DNA of 64,000 bases from positions 1 through 64,000 of the forward strand of contig VXAZ01003882.1 of NCBI GenBank assembly GCA_013399875.1. The letters run 5' to 3'. Source of the stretch: Gymnorhina tibicen (taxonomy: Eukaryota; Chordata; Aves; Passeriformes; Artamidae). The position numbers were made by a program, and so were the translations under genes. A model generated the notes under the pieces. It was given only the letters and a program-made list of their open reading frames with translations, was not told the origin of the DNA and did no database searches. Numbering within the stretch: the first letter of the stretch is position 1; each line of letters begins with the position of its first letter. This document shows positions 24,401-39,400 of the stretch, one piece after another.

Positions 24401-27400
24401 ATAAAGCTTAAAACTTCAAATTCTTCATTTTATTTTTAAAACTTCATTTTATTGGGTGTTTCATTTCAAACCTTCATATTCATAGCATATACAATCAAAG
24501 CCTGAGAACTGGGAAAACCCTTCCATTCCTCCTCCCCTCCTCACGCTACCCGCTCTCTTCCCCAAAGGAAAACCCTCAAAGGCAAAATTCAGTGTGTTTT
24601 ATAGAAATGAGAAGTACTTCTTGAATCCAAGTTTCGCAGCTCTCGGCATTCTCCAAAAGGAATGACGGTAATTAACGCAATGGAAGTTGAAAGGGGAAGG
24701 CACATTCCTTAATTGCTGTTCTAGCTACAGAAGCCAATTTATACATATCCAATGGCACTACCTGATTTATTCCAGACGTAACTCCAACAGACCTTAGCCA
24801 GGAATGAATTTGGTCCTGTATCTGCACATTTATTAATGGAATGAGAGGACTTTTGTGGCCTTTGAAGCCAAATGGATTATCAAGGAAAAGCCAATAAGGC
24901 ATCAGATTCCTAGGTGACAGAGAAAGACAGTATTGTAACTCGGAAATTAACAGTGCTACAGAGAGGGGGAAACCATCCTGCCTCACTGCAGGGAAGAAAT
25001 GCGAAGGAAACCTTGCTGTTGCTGTAGGATGTATGAAAGGCCCTGGCCCCATGTGGCGATTCATCCAGATATGCCCACAGAGTTGCTTCCAGGGTCACCC
25101 AGAAGAATCAGATGTAACTTGAGGGATCATCTCCATTGGTTGGTGCAATGACTTCAACATCTTTCACACTATGTGATTATTTGATCAGAAACAGACATGA
25201 GCCGCTGGTGCCATTATACAAGCCACATCTGCCAGTCCCAGGCAGGAGCCGTGACTTTGTCTCAGCTCGCAGAAAGAAATGCATTGGCCTCCAAGGAGTT
25301 CAGATTCAGCACCAGCTGCTCTAGAGGTGAAGGGGGTTGGAGCTCTATCTGCAATTCATTTGCACGTGATAGTAAAGGTCATACATTTGCACTAGGATGT
25401 TTGAGTCCTTAAACTGACTGTACAGTCGTTAGCTGATCAAACACACTTCCCAACACATCTGTGACAAGGATGGGTGCTGTATCCTGCTTCTTGTGCAGCA
25501 CCAGTGGTTTCAGCTTCCATTTCCTTCAGGGCTTGGTAGTGCAGCTTCTTCAAGCAAAAGCAAACAGCAACATGTGAGCCGTTTTCTCTGCTCATCTAAT
25601 ATGGCCATGAGAGGTTTCTTCAGCCACAGCTGGATTCCAGCTCAATCTTTCTGCATGAGGAGTCCATGTAGCCCCTTTCTGTGTGGTTGCTGGCGATGCT
25701 GAGTGTCAGTCCGCCAGCTGATCAATAGGTGACACGCAGACTTTTAACAGATCTGGAAGAGGCGTCCATCTCAAGTGTGCAGGAATCCTGTCTGCACATG
25801 TCCATCCTCTCTGCCCCCATCCCATGTCTGTCTGTTCGTAACTTCTGATCAAAGCAGTCTAAGTAAACAGTCTCCACTGTCCCTCTGCCCTTTGGATAGT
25901 TGACCTCTTTGTACCAAGTTAGAAAATTATAGTAATGGTACCCGTGTTTGCTTGAATCTCTCTAGAAATAAATAATGCAAGGAACAGGGGCTCAGGCTGT
26001 TAAAAAAAAAACTTAATCTGGGAAAGTACCATGCAGCTGTAAACACCAATGGAAATAAGGAGGTTAACAAAGTTTCTTTGTTAAAGATAATGCAGAAGAA
26101 TAAATGATTCCCTGCTTCCTCCTCAGCCATGTTTTTGAATGATGAGGCTTAAATGACTAGCAGACCAACTTGCATATGAATATGAAGCATTTGAAATGAT
26201 TATTTCCCATATAATACTGTTTGCAGAGTAACGTGTCATGAGTTGTTATTCATGGGGGAGATACGAGTCACAGTGATCCGCAGTAAACATACTAACAACA
26301 CGCATGCAAATCCCTTTTCTTCCAATTTTTAACATTATTCTCTGCATCTTGATGTAATGACAGGATGTCTCTCATTATGAAAATGGATGAGGGAAAAAGG
26401 AAAAGGCTATGTCTAGATGACATGGGGACAGCAACCTTCAGTGAGACTCGTGCTTCTAAATCCCTTTGGCAATTTAGAAAATGCAGCTTCTACAGCTACA
26501 AGGCCTGATCCTCAGCTAGTGTATAGTTTTGCACAGCTCCACAGAGTTCAGGGGTAGTATGCTAAAGTACACCCACCGAGGATGTGACTCATAGATTTCA
26601 AAGGCAGAAGTCTGGCTATATTTGATCTCCGGTATGGCACAAGCAATGGGTTCACAAGCAGTGATTCACAATGGTTCACAAAGCGCTCAGAGAAGGGTAT
26701 AATTTAATTACCCTTCTGTCATAGCACCTTTTTCTCTTTCCCCCAGGTTTTGATAAAAGATCTGTTGCTTGAGGACACAAGGCTATGATAAGCACATTGC
26801 TGACAAAAGTTTAAAAATGCAACATTGTGAAAGGATGCTCCAAGCAGGAGCAAATCTACTGCTACCAGGGAATTCTACCATTCTCCAGAAAGCCTACTTT
26901 ATTGTTTGCAAGGCAGGGGAGGAGATTCTACCTCAGATTTTCTTTAGAGTAGTATTTTCTGAAAATGTACTCACTTTTAGGATGTCATCTAGATGCATCA
27001 CTTCTTGATCCAGGTCCTGAAACTCTTTATACTGCTCTTTATGTGGTTCAAGAGCTAAGAGAAGCCCTTGCAAGGCTTCCTCAATGCTTCCATCAAGATA
27101 AGACTTATATCCTTCCGATTCCCCACTAATGGATCCCTCACATGGCAGCCTCTCTGGGGTCAGGGGAGTCTCTGCTGATGTAAGCCTTTTGACCAGCTGC
27201 TTTGTGATGTTGCCCTCATAGGTATCCAGCTCCACGGGCTTGAGTTCTGAACCTTCATCCGTGTCCTGCAGGAGAGACACCGGGACACTTGTTTCTACAA
27301 AGACACGATCACTCCCAGCATCAGAGATTTTTTGGCAAACTTCAGGAGCTGCCCTTGGGGTGTTCTTGTTCTCAGCCACCGCTCCCTCTCCGTGGGACGG

Positions 27401-30400
27401 CAGGTTCTTTGGCTCAGCAACAGAGTCTCTGCGGGAGTCGCTGCTGCTACAGTCTAGGCTGGAGCTCTGGGAGGACTCGAGGGCTCGGTGCTGGGTGGGG
27501 GTCGCAGTGATGTCAGGGCTGGATCTGACATGAGCAGACGAGGACTCTGCTGAGTTGGCAGGGGGCACGGTGTCTTCGTAAGGCAGGTCACCAAAAGTGA
27601 AGGAGAGAGGCCGCTTCTCAGTGGCCACTGTCCCATTTTCAAAGACATCATCTGGCAAATTTGACTGAAAAGATAACAGGGAGAAAATGTTTTTCATGCA
27701 GCATTGGAAAGAGGAAAAAAATACAGCATGTGCCCAGGAAAGAAAAAGGCAAGGAAAAAGATTAAAGAAGCATTCAAGACTTGAGAGATGGAAAAAGTAT
27801 TTCAAATCAAACTTCTGCTATCATCTGGCATGACTCCTCAATTTCAGCATGAAAATTGCTGGAAAATTAGGGCTCAGCATGTCTCTACTAAATAGAGAGC
27901 TCTAGGAAGTGATCTCCAGAAGAGAGACATGAATTCTGCACACCCTACTATATTCTCTCAGACAGCATTTCCCATGCACTGCTCTAGTTCCTGTACCATG
28001 GCCCTTTTTAATGGGATTGTACATAAGCCACCTCGTCCACATTTTCCTACTCATTACAGATTTCTGTTCTATCTATTTTCTGACTTCTAAAGTAGCAATC
28101 TGTAAAATGTAACACAGTTTGCTCCAGAAGTTTCTCTAGTGTCATGGTGGTTTAATGGTGATAGTACTGTGCTACTTCTTTTTTATTCCATATATTGCAC
28201 GTGGCATGGTTGTCTGTAACAACTGTTCAACATGAGTTATACAGGAGTCATGTCCAACATGAGTTTCTGCTGAAATGAGACAGCAAAACTGGTGGTGTAC
28301 TGAGCAGGACACCGACCACTTAAGAAGCAAAACCAGCCTATAGAGACTCCAGAATTATCAGGGCAGAAACATACATATATATGTTCATCTCTGAACAATG
28401 TATGGGGAAAAATCACTATGGGAGTCACGGCCTGCCTATCTAACCTACAGATCTCGCTTTGTTATGCGGCCAACTCACGGAAATGCCATGGCACGGATGG
28501 AAGGCAACTACTATTTTGCTGACAATTTGCTGGAAAAGAACTGGAGGCATTCACGTGTTGTTACGCTTAAGTGTCCAAAACTTGCACTTTTTTTTCTAGT
28601 ATTATTAGCAGCTTTTTATCCCTAAACATGATCATAGTCAAAGGTTTATTCCTTCTTTCCCTTGACATGGGTATGCTTTTAGCTTCTGAAAGTCATGTGT
28701 CCAGGCAAATGTAGAGCGTCAATCAGTGTAGCAGGTGATTTTTAAGAACACTGTTGGTTTGTATTCCTGCCCTGCTCTCTGCCCACAGATAGCTGACTTC
28801 TGATCATTATCTCTGCAGAAACCAAGAGGAATTTTGATTTAATGAGAGCCGCATGGGCTCACAGTTATGTCCTGCCCTCTAATCAGTCAGCAAAATGAGT
28901 GAGTTGCAACAGACAGCAACACATAAAGCATGCGTGGGAACGGAGATGCCACACAGGGACTGAAAAAATCCTTCACCAAACGAAAACCAGGACTCACATA
29001 TAGCTCTAGCCCTGCTTTTGGGCTTAGCCTGAGCGATGGCAGGTCACTAAAAGAGCGACTGCGACGAAGCTTGTCAAAGAAAGTGTCTTGAAGAGCATCT
29101 AAGATTGTCAACTTTGGCCTGTCTTGCAGGGGATGCAGCCATTTCTTCAACAGTTAAAGCAAAGAGGGTGTGAGGAAGGGCAAGTTAAATGAATGCTTTG
29201 TAGCAGAGTACTAAATTACAGGCATGGGATGCGGCACTTGTAAAATTAATCTCTGTACAGATGGTCCGATTAAGCATTCAGAATTTGATTCATGCAAAAT
29301 GTAGGAACACCCTGTGAATATCTTCAGTACAGGGGCAAATTTTATCACAGGATACTTAAAAATACTTGTGCTATAATGGTTGTTTAACTACTGTTGCAAA
29401 ATGAAAACACATTTTTTAAGGATTATTCAAGTATCATAGCAGTCAGGCAGGAAGGATAGGTATGCATTAATTGGCCACATAGTTTCAAAGATGCCAGGAT
29501 CATAGTCACCTTCTTTTACGATTAGCAGCTAGGAATGCACTTGCTTTGTAAGTATTTGTAAGGGTAACCTCCTAGAACCAGGGGGAAGAAAAGCTTAGAC
29601 ACGCAAAGCAATGAAATGTTTGCAGTGTTTGAACTGCTCTAGAGTTTCTCATTACATAAACATGAAACCAAGCAGAGCTTACAAAGAATGAGTGATCCTT
29701 GAAGGTTGGTGTTTCAGGAGTGCCTTGGCTGTACATGGACATTCTCCTCTGGAGAGCAGATGCCTTGCTCACGTTTCCTGTGGACGGGGTCAAGTCTTCA
29801 ACATCAAAGGGGCTACAGATACACAAACAAGAGGGGACAAAAAAAAGGTTGTTAGGCTGAGCACAAGGGACTTTCAGGTCCATAGAAAGGATTTTTGAAA
29901 AGGTGGTTTATTAGCACATCAAAACCCAGAGGTAGCGAGTTTTTAAACTGAAGTGTTTAAAGAAAATGTTGTTAATTAGACAGCAGTCTCAGAAGTGTGG
30001 TTTTCGGTTCTGATAAAAGTGTTCGCTCAGAAATCATTTATGTAGTGTAGTCTGATGTTATTCTTCTCACATGAAAAGTATTCTTGGATTTGAGTTGCCA
30101 AGTGTCACACATACTAATGAGAAAGGTGCTCAACTATTAATAGAGCTGTTGCATTATAAAGGAAACCAGGAGCTGTTATTGCTGGCTTCATGTTTATTGC
30201 ATTACAAGAAACAGCACACGACTGTAAAAGTTATATGCGTCAATGCTTCTTCAGAAATGACATTTATTCATTTCATAGAAATACAGTGAGAATTGGGTTT
30301 GTATCCTAAGGCTACCAGCTCACACAGGCTGACCAATGTGAACAGAGAACGTCAGGAGATCTCCCATCACTCTTGTGGTGTATGAAGCCCTTAAAAGCCA

Positions 30401-33400
30401 ACTTTTAAAGATGGGCCAACTCCTGAACTTGGTTATGCTATTGTAAATCCACAAATCCAGCACTGATTTTTATGCTGATTTTTTTTCATATTAAAAAAAA
30501 AAGAATATATGAGCACTCAGTTATGTCCCCTTTTTAAGCTTTGAAGAAGTATAAGCTTTAGGCAATTCTGAGATCTATCATCACTAAGCGCTTCCCATAC
30601 CAAGTAATGTCAGTACTTACCAAACCTAATTTAACAGCTGAAACTAGACACAACCCTCTTTACTACAGGAAAAGCAGGCAAACTATGGATGACCGTGCAC
30701 TATTTCTCATATACCAAACTTGGGCCACAGTTCCTCCACAATCTTCCTTGGTAGGGAAAAATATGGAGAGAACAACCCACATGGATGAACCATTTTTATT
30801 TTGGTTGAAGTTTTACAGCTAATTGATTAGCTGTAATCAGCTGTAATCAAGACTGACCAACTGACCAACCAGTTTTACTTACTACCAGGTGATCTCAAGG
30901 TTCAGCTTTACTGTGCCAAGGTCATTAATGTCTACTGCAACCACCTGAGGCCGAGCTGCAAACAGGTCTTTTGTCTCACACGTTACACTTCCCACAAGGA
31001 TATGAGTAGCAAGTCCTTTAACTTCCGTGACCTGTAAGAGACAAGAACAGGATATTTAGGACCACAAAAGGCATTACAATCCTGAAACCTGAGATAATAG
31101 CTTTGGTTGTCTGGCCTGGACACCTTGCTAAAAGGCTTCTAAAATACGATTGATTGTTGCATTACTTAGGGAAAAAATCTGGGGTTTGGTAGTGGTTTTG
31201 TTTTGGTTTTTCAAGAAATGCATAATTGCATTTGATAATGATTCTGTGCTTTCTTTATGTTTTTTATAGGTGTCAGAAGACAACAACTACACTGGCTCAG
31301 ACCAAGGAGCTGTCTAGTCTTGTATTTGATCTTTTGCACTAACGATAAGCAGAGCCCAAGGGAAGAGTGAGAACAGGGAGAGCACAGAGTCTCTCAGCAG
31401 TCGACAAATTTCTGACCGGGAATCTCCTGATGTAACCTGCCTAATTAATAATTCCCAAGGGAGATCTCTTCCAGGTATTTCTGTCTTGTAACTCTGAAGC
31501 CATGTAATTGTTTGCACCAATGATGGCCTTTGGTGAGGACTTCCATATATCCCACTGCTGAGGAACCACCTCCGTATATGTTGTTACAGTAAGAGTAGCA
31601 CACTATTCATATTTAGAGATATATTTGCCTGGAAATTCAGAGTGACAGCTCTATATGCAGCTCCTACACAAACCAGCCTTTGGCTGTTTGCTTGAAAGTC
31701 AGTTCTTGAACCTTTTATGTGAAAGTGTTTGGACAGAGTCCAAAAAGGGAAGAGAATATACACATTAACCTTAATAATACTGGGATTCTTGTGTACAATA
31801 AAAAGGGCTTCTCTCCTAACCTTCCACCTTAAACCTGTGTGTTGGAATGAGGAGAGTGACTCACCCTGTTTCACAACTTGCCTTTTATTGAAAACCTACT
31901 GTCTCACGCCTTTGGGATTATTTTGGTTGTGGGTTTTGTAACCACCCGCATTTTTTTCATTAAGTCTTTGCAGTGTCTAAGTGGGCCATTTGCCCTAAGA
32001 CTTTCAAGACATTCTTCTGTTCAAGCTGCCTAACCAGGGACATCTGGAATGGTTTCCAGACAGGGGTCAGAGAATGGGTATCTTAAGGTTGGAGGCTTGT
32101 TGGAAAGAAAGCATATGGACTTTAACCCAGGATATAATTGTGTTGGGAGGCCGGTAACAAAGAAGAGGTGGAACAGTGATAGAAAGACTATGGTTTGGGA
32201 AGAAAATCTCTCCCACAGCTCTCACAAACTGATTAGTGTTGTAGTATCTGAACTGGACAATACTACAGCACTTCAGTAGGTGTGTCAGAAATACTAATTG
32301 TGGCTCATTTCTGAAGAGTTTAATGATTTGCTTCTGTGTTTTTGCTGATGGTGCATGAGAAAGCAGGTTCTTGACTCCTGCCTTGCTTGCAGGCAAAGGA
32401 GTCAAGCATGCATACCTTAATGGAGATCAGTCCAACAATGAGAGGGAGGAAAACCATCTCCTCTCCGTCCCAGCTTTGCTTGCCATTCACTTCTATTTTG
32501 CCTTTCAGTTTCCATCGCTGGCGACCGTAACGCATGAAAATCTAAAAAAGAAAAATTCTCTTATTTTCTTGAGAAATATGCTCTCATGGTGCACAAACAC
32601 CAGAAACAGAACTGGGGAGAGGGTCTGAGAACGGCTGGAAGAGTTAGTGGTGTAGGTGCTGCCCTTCCGCTTCCCATCCAGTCAGAAGGAAAAACCTACT
32701 GGAGGATCTCTATCTCTCAGCTCTCCTAATTGCTCCTTTTGGTAGTGTACCCCTCACCCAAGCTTTTAACTTCATGTAACCGGAGGACTCATAACACAGC
32801 TGCAAGGCATTTAATTCCATTTACAGGGAAAGTGGCAGGGCAAGGGAGATTTGGGAGGGCAGGATGAAAGCACCCATGGTCTTTCCCAACATCTACAACT
32901 TGCTGGATCTGCTGCCTTCCCAGGCAGGTGAGCTTTCGGCCATTCCTCATCAGAGGGGAAAACCCCCAGCTGCGAGGTTTTGGCTGTCTGATAGCGGAAA
33001 TGAATGACATCCGTAGTGCAGTAACCCAGTTTGAAGCATCAAGAGCAGGAAGACCACTTTGGGCTGGCTGGGAGACACCTGCACCAACTAACTGACCCCA
33101 CAGAGGAAGAAGGAATGAGAGCAGCAGGAGTCATTCATCACAGGGAATGAGAGTGGGAGCAAATGAATCCATGATGGAGGCAGCTAGGAAGCACTGGCTG
33201 GGGGGATCCACTATCAATCCACTGTAAATTTCTTGCAGGGTTAGTTCTGTTCTGGTAGAGCTGGAGGCTTTTATTTTAATCCATGTCTTATTAACAGGCT
33301 CCTGATGTTCTGAAATACTGCAGTGAACCAGAGATCCTCGTGCAGCCTCACAGCAGGTAACATCTGGGTCTCAAGAAATGGTTATTCAGTGTCTTTCTGC

Positions 33401-36400
33401 TGCTTTGCTCTATGATGCAGTAGAGCCTATGCATTCAGTAAAGGATGCTTGCAAGGATGTGCTCCATTTGCCCTACGTGCATGGGATGGGGCATATGCTT
33501 TTTTCCAGGGGAATTAGAAACTTTTGTCACAAGTAAGATTTTTAAAAGCTAAAAAAAAAAAGCTCATAGTTCTTTGAATAGCCATCACCCAGTTCTCTGA
33601 AGGTAAAATCCAGGTCTTCTGACAGATGCCCTGACAAAAGCAGACGTACAGAGAACTGCGAGGTTTTTCAGAGCACATATGGGAAAAGTAACAGCTGTTT
33701 ATTGAGGTGCTGATGTGAAAAGGTTTTATTCATCATGATGTAAAAAGCAGCATAGATCTGCCTTCCTTTTGATTCTTTTGCTATTAAATAAACAATAAAC
33801 CCACGCAGACATACCTCGTATTGATCTCCTGGGCAGAGCCGAGCAAAGCCAGCCAGACCTGAGAAGGAAAGACACAGAGGGGCTGTGGGAGGGCCTGGGC
33901 TGCCAAGTGCAGCTGAGCCCCAGGAGTGGGGTGCAGTGGGGTGCCCAGGGCCACCCAGAAGAGAGCAAGAGCCTCCTGCAGCCCCCCAGCTACTGTTTAT
34001 ATCCCCCCTCTTACTGCTGCCTGTGCACCCTCTAAACCAAGACAGCCCCCCAATCTTAATTTTCTCTTTTCTTCTTGGATTTGTATGAAATTAATTGGGC
34101 TGTGGTTTCTTGCACATGGAAGATTTATACCTTCCAGCTTTTTTCCCCTATGAGAACCTGAAGTTTCCTTCTATACAGTAATTACAGAAAAAAGAGAAAC
34201 AGCTTCCTGACGTCACCTGGCTTCAGACACTCAGCTGAGGGCCCTTCCCATGGTGAGGTGTAGGCGAGCTGCTGATTGCCATGTAGCGCTGCTCAACGCC
34301 AACCCGACTGAGAGCTCCACACTTTAACACAGATTCCTTTTTAGTACATCTTTATAGAGACACAGCAAGCAACAGGGGCTCCTGCTGCCTGCTTGGAAAC
34401 GCCTGCCTGGCGTTTCCATAACATTATCATTCCCATAAGAGCTGAGTGTCTTCCAAAAGTAAGTGCATCACAAAACATGACTGACATCTGTAATACCAGA
34501 TTAATCCCATTTTTCCCCAGAGCAGGAGAAGCAGCACAGCAAAGCACTTGTGATATGTGTTTGGTTTGGGGGTTTTTAAGGTAGGGCATTACAATGCTAT
34601 TTTTATATCAGCACTGTGCATATGAAATGAAAGTTTCCTGAGGGACCACACTGAAATCCAAAGGGAATTACCACTCTTCTCCTGGCCTGCTGACCTGCTT
34701 TTCTTTAGGATTCAGCTGGTTGTTTTTCCCACAGAGGGAGCCTGTCCTTTCTCACAGATCCCTTCAGTACGTAGCCATTGCACTTGTTTTGGTATAAAAA
34801 CTCATCCGGCTTTGCCTGTGTGAGCCTAAATCTATGCCTCTAGTGTTGCAGTGCCCCAAGAAACTATCTTGAGGCCACATACAAAGCCTGTGGCAGAGAA
34901 AGGAATGCCACAACAGAACATACAGGGGTGTGTTAAAATCAAGGCAAGTATGAGGAACTCTAGTGCTGGCTATATTTGCAGGGATGAATTAGTCCTGCTA
35001 GCTGTATTGTAGGAGCAACTCAACCCCTGCATGCAGTCATGGACTGTCCCCGTGATATGCTTATCTGCCTCTTCCATTTCTTTGACCAGAAAAGAGTTTT
35101 CTTTGCTCATCTTAGTGTTTAGCAGAACAGAGGCCCTTGCACAGAGCTCATATTACCAATTCCTTTCTAATTTATTTACTGTTTATAAATAATTTAAGAT
35201 TACTAGCACTCCACCACTGCTTCTCTCTCCCCAGGCATGCTTTTATAAGTGAATTCGATCTCTGCTGGGACACATCACCAAAAGCATGTGAGAAAAATAA
35301 AAGGTCCTTTCTTTGCCCAGTGGATGGGGTGGGAAGGTGAGGAAACACAGCTTAAAACTCCGTATGGATGTCTAGGTCTGTGAGCTGTGACTGGCCCAAC
35401 CAGGCTGGTCAAGTCTTTCCAGCATGATGAAGAGGGGGCTTAAGGCTGACTTGACAAAAGGGCATAAGTACTTTCACATGAAACACGTTTTTGGTAATTG
35501 AACGGCTTTTGTGGACTGAAAAAATGGCAGAAACCAATGGCTCTATCGTACAATTTCAAACATCACGCCTTTGTAAAAGCAGACAGGACAGAAGGTTGCT
35601 CCTGGGGGGCTCAGCATAAGTAGTTAGGGGACAGGGTCATCATGCGGCTGTGGTAAGGAGGCAGGGCCACCTGGAGCTCCTGCAGCTCTGCTGGCGTGCA
35701 GGGTGCTGGACTCCTGGACCATGGGTGCTGGTGGTGGGCTCCGTGTCACAGAGCCAGCGGTGTGTCAGGCCAGCACATTACTCTCCCTTGAGTGAAACAT
35801 CTGGGCTTTTCACCTCCTGCCGTGCTGGCACTTAAACCAGCTATAAGGGCACTTTTCTGTACATCGTAACAGGACACGCAGATTCCATACAGGAATTTCC
35901 ACACTGGGTTTCCCTGGTAAATTTCAACAACTGATTAATCCTGACCAGTTATCTAAGCCTGCTGGCACATTTATTATCTTGATTTTCAAAAATGATTAGG
36001 CTTTTTTCTTTAAATACCAGTCATAAAAGCACTGTGCAGCTCCCCTGCTTCCTGACAGCATTGTGTAGGTTGGCTTGCTTTCAGATTAAGTGACAGAGGG
36101 CACAAAATAAAAATAACTTTCACTGGAATGGCTAGGAACAGATAAGCTTTGGGGAGAGGAATGCTTTGATTTTAAATTAGATCCTAAAGTTAGCTGGATA
36201 TGCTGCAGTGTAACTTAAAGGGGAAACTTGCTGTGTGATCTGCAAGCTTTTGTGCAAGAGCTGTTGCAAGCCTTAGCAATAGCAGTGGCTGTATTGTCCT
36301 ATACGATTCCTATTCCTAGGGAAAACTATCTAGATAGAAATCTCAGATGCCCTAATTAGAGAATACTTAATACGGCATTTCTCTTTGCTGTTCTCTCATT

Positions 36401-39400
36401 TGGGCTTCTTTATGTGATGCAAACTGTGCTCAGAAGCAGCTGCTGTTTGTGCTCTGCTCCCACACGTGAGTGCAGTACCTTCTGCCTTCTCCAGAGCCCT
36501 TGAGCTCTGCCGGAATATTTGGCATACAAAAGAGAAGGGGCCAGACCTCCTCAGCCCAGCCATTTGTGACACGGTGACACCTTCTGCAACATGTCCCGCT
36601 GTCAGGAACTGTGCACTGCATTTACAGCAAGTAAAGAAATGCTCCGAGGGAGCTGGCAAATCCCTTTATACACTCTGTGACATTGTTTCATTCAGCAGGT
36701 CCACGCTGTGGTTCTGCTGTAGGTTTCTGTACAGAAATATCTGGCTCAGTCTCTGTGTGTTCATCTAAAACCTGAGGGATGGAGCTAGGAGAACTCCAAC
36801 AGCTGCTGCAATTGTTTTCTCTAATATGAGAGCACAGAGTAGCTATTTTAATTTAATCTAAGATTAATCTTAATCTTATGCAATGCAATCATAGGAAACA
36901 ACTGCGACAAGGCAGGCAAAATCAAAACCCTGTATGAGATTTGTGAGCTCTCAGAACTCCACCAGCAATACTGTGGATGTTTTAAATGGCAAGATTTCAA
37001 GTGAAGAATTAAGAGTTCATGAATATTTAGATGCTGATTTTGTTTTACAGAACTATTTTCATGCCAGTGATCGAAGATCCAAAAAAGATATCCCCTCCCA
37101 ATCTTTTCTTTAAGACATTGAGTCTTGAAGGGATAACAGCATTAGCAATACCTGATGATCCACTGAGGCTTCAGGTAAAACTGATTCCATTGTATTCAAA
37201 CCCATAAATTCCCTGGTCATAAAGACAAGGAATAAAATGGAAAGGCAAATGCCATCACAGTTACCTAGGAAAACTATCCCCTGCTTTTTACTTTTTTTAC
37301 ATTTGCTCAAATATAGTATTAGTCACAATTAGCAAAGTAAAGGACTTAGAAATAGCTGATGTCAAATTCAGAAGGTATTTTGAATTTCAAGTTCAGCTCC
37401 ATGGAAATTCACATAATTTCCCAGTCATCTTCTCAAAGAATTACTGAAATAGGGGCAAAAAGTACAGCAGACTTTGGAATTGAATTGCTTTGGCTGTTGG
37501 GAGGAGTCTTTGTGGGAGGTAATTCGTCTAGAAATCAAACAGCAGAATCTCAGAAAGTCTGTAAACATTGGTGTTCCTGTTTCTGTGATCCTTTGCAGTG
37601 GGCAGGGATGTAAGTTGGGGGTTTGAAGGCTCAGCAATGGGTGTGGGGGGCTGGGAAACCCCACCTGCCATAAATACACGTCACACCGCACGTCTTGATT
37701 CCCTCACCAATGTGTGCAGCAACTGCTACTGTTTTGGCGAAAGAAGGGAAAAGTGAAAAGGCAATTACCTTTCATCTTGATGCAAAACTCCCCCAATAGG
37801 TTTTCTAGCTCTGCTTCTATGGTACACATGTTCTGTGTTGGAAAAGAGAACAGTGAGGTCAGACAAATCCTCTTTGGGCTTTTTTTTTTTTTTCTTAAGG
37901 TCTGTTTGTAAGGATAGATTCTGTTAGGCAAATGAGAGATATTTTGCAATAAAATCAATCTCAGACCCATCCTTCTTGTTTAGCTAGGTCTGGCCCTAAA
38001 AATGGCAGCTATGCCTGCTTTTGCTGACACTGCAGCCCCGTGCTTCTCTGATGCTGTGAGCAAATCCTCCTGATGGCAAAAGGGAAGCATAACCTTGTCA
38101 CTGTTCTGGTCCTCTCCAGCCAAGACGTGTGCCAGCAGCAGCAGCTCTATGCCAAAGTGGCTCCCAACATGATTTAATCTCTCAAGAAACATAGACTACA
38201 TTAAGAAAAAAGACTGTGGGAGATGAGTATCAGATCCTCTCCAGTTCTTCCTTCAGATTTTGGAAGGTTGTCACAGCTTGTGTGCCAGGATGTTTGCAAC
38301 ACTATTAGACTGTTGTTCATCATTACTGCCTGTTTAATAAGACAGATTTTGATCACAGCAAGTACAACAGGTAGGATGCAGCACGTGTCTGTATGCACAT
38401 GGTTTCCAGTCAACCTGCCATCCCTAAATCTGCAGGTAGGAAGGAGGTAGCTGGAGTTTCAGAAGGTTTGCGGCAGATTTATGCTTTTCCTCATGTGCTG
38501 CAGTTCCTGGGTATAACCCTGCTCTCATAGAATCTAAACTGTTATTTCAAGGAACTCTTTGGGCCCATGTAACCTGTCTTTTTAAGTCACCAGGTATGTG
38601 ACTTAAAAAGTCACCTGAAGAAAAACAAATACTAATTCTTCTTTGTTGAGTTTGCTTTTTCAAACAGTGCGAGAGCGAAAAGAATGAACTGATGAGGATG
38701 CACCTCTGTGTACTCCTTGTAGCTCCTGTTGATTTCGGTCAAACTCTCCCGAGCTGCTTTGCTGGCAGGAGACATTGCAAAAGCTTGCTTCATTTTGCTG
38801 GCACCATCACAGAGACGTCTTTGGATGCAATAGGCTTCGTAAAGCTCATCCACCTAGTGGGAACAAGGGAAGTGTACTGAAAAAAACCCCAGAAAACCCA
38901 GCAAAATAAAACCAATACAATGAAGTCATTTGCATTAAAAGAAAACTCAGCCAAACCATTACATCCAATGGAGGGGCTGAGGAAATGAAGCTGTGATACT
39001 GTTACAGTCTATGGAAAGGAAACACAAGATAAAAGTAACTTCCACTGTAAAAACCTCAGTAGAGCAACAGCAGATGCTAGCAATTCACCTGCTTGGCCTG
39101 CATGCCTCTAAGCATTGCTGCTCCCGTTCTCCCCATCGCAGCAGTGAGGCAGGAATGCAGCCAGCTTCTCAGACATCTCCCTGTGGAAGAGCTCTTTAAA
39201 AGGCAACTGCAGTGCCCACACTGTCAAATGCGACTGGAAGTGGTGAATGGCACATTTAACAGGGTCAGCAGTGGCTTTGGTTCCCTAATGTCAGCCATGG
39301 ATCAAGGCTGCTGCAATATTTGACTACTAGGTAGTACTGGAAACCGGGAGTGATATTTTGAATTCTTACCATCCATCCTCCAGAAACCAGGAGTAATACC

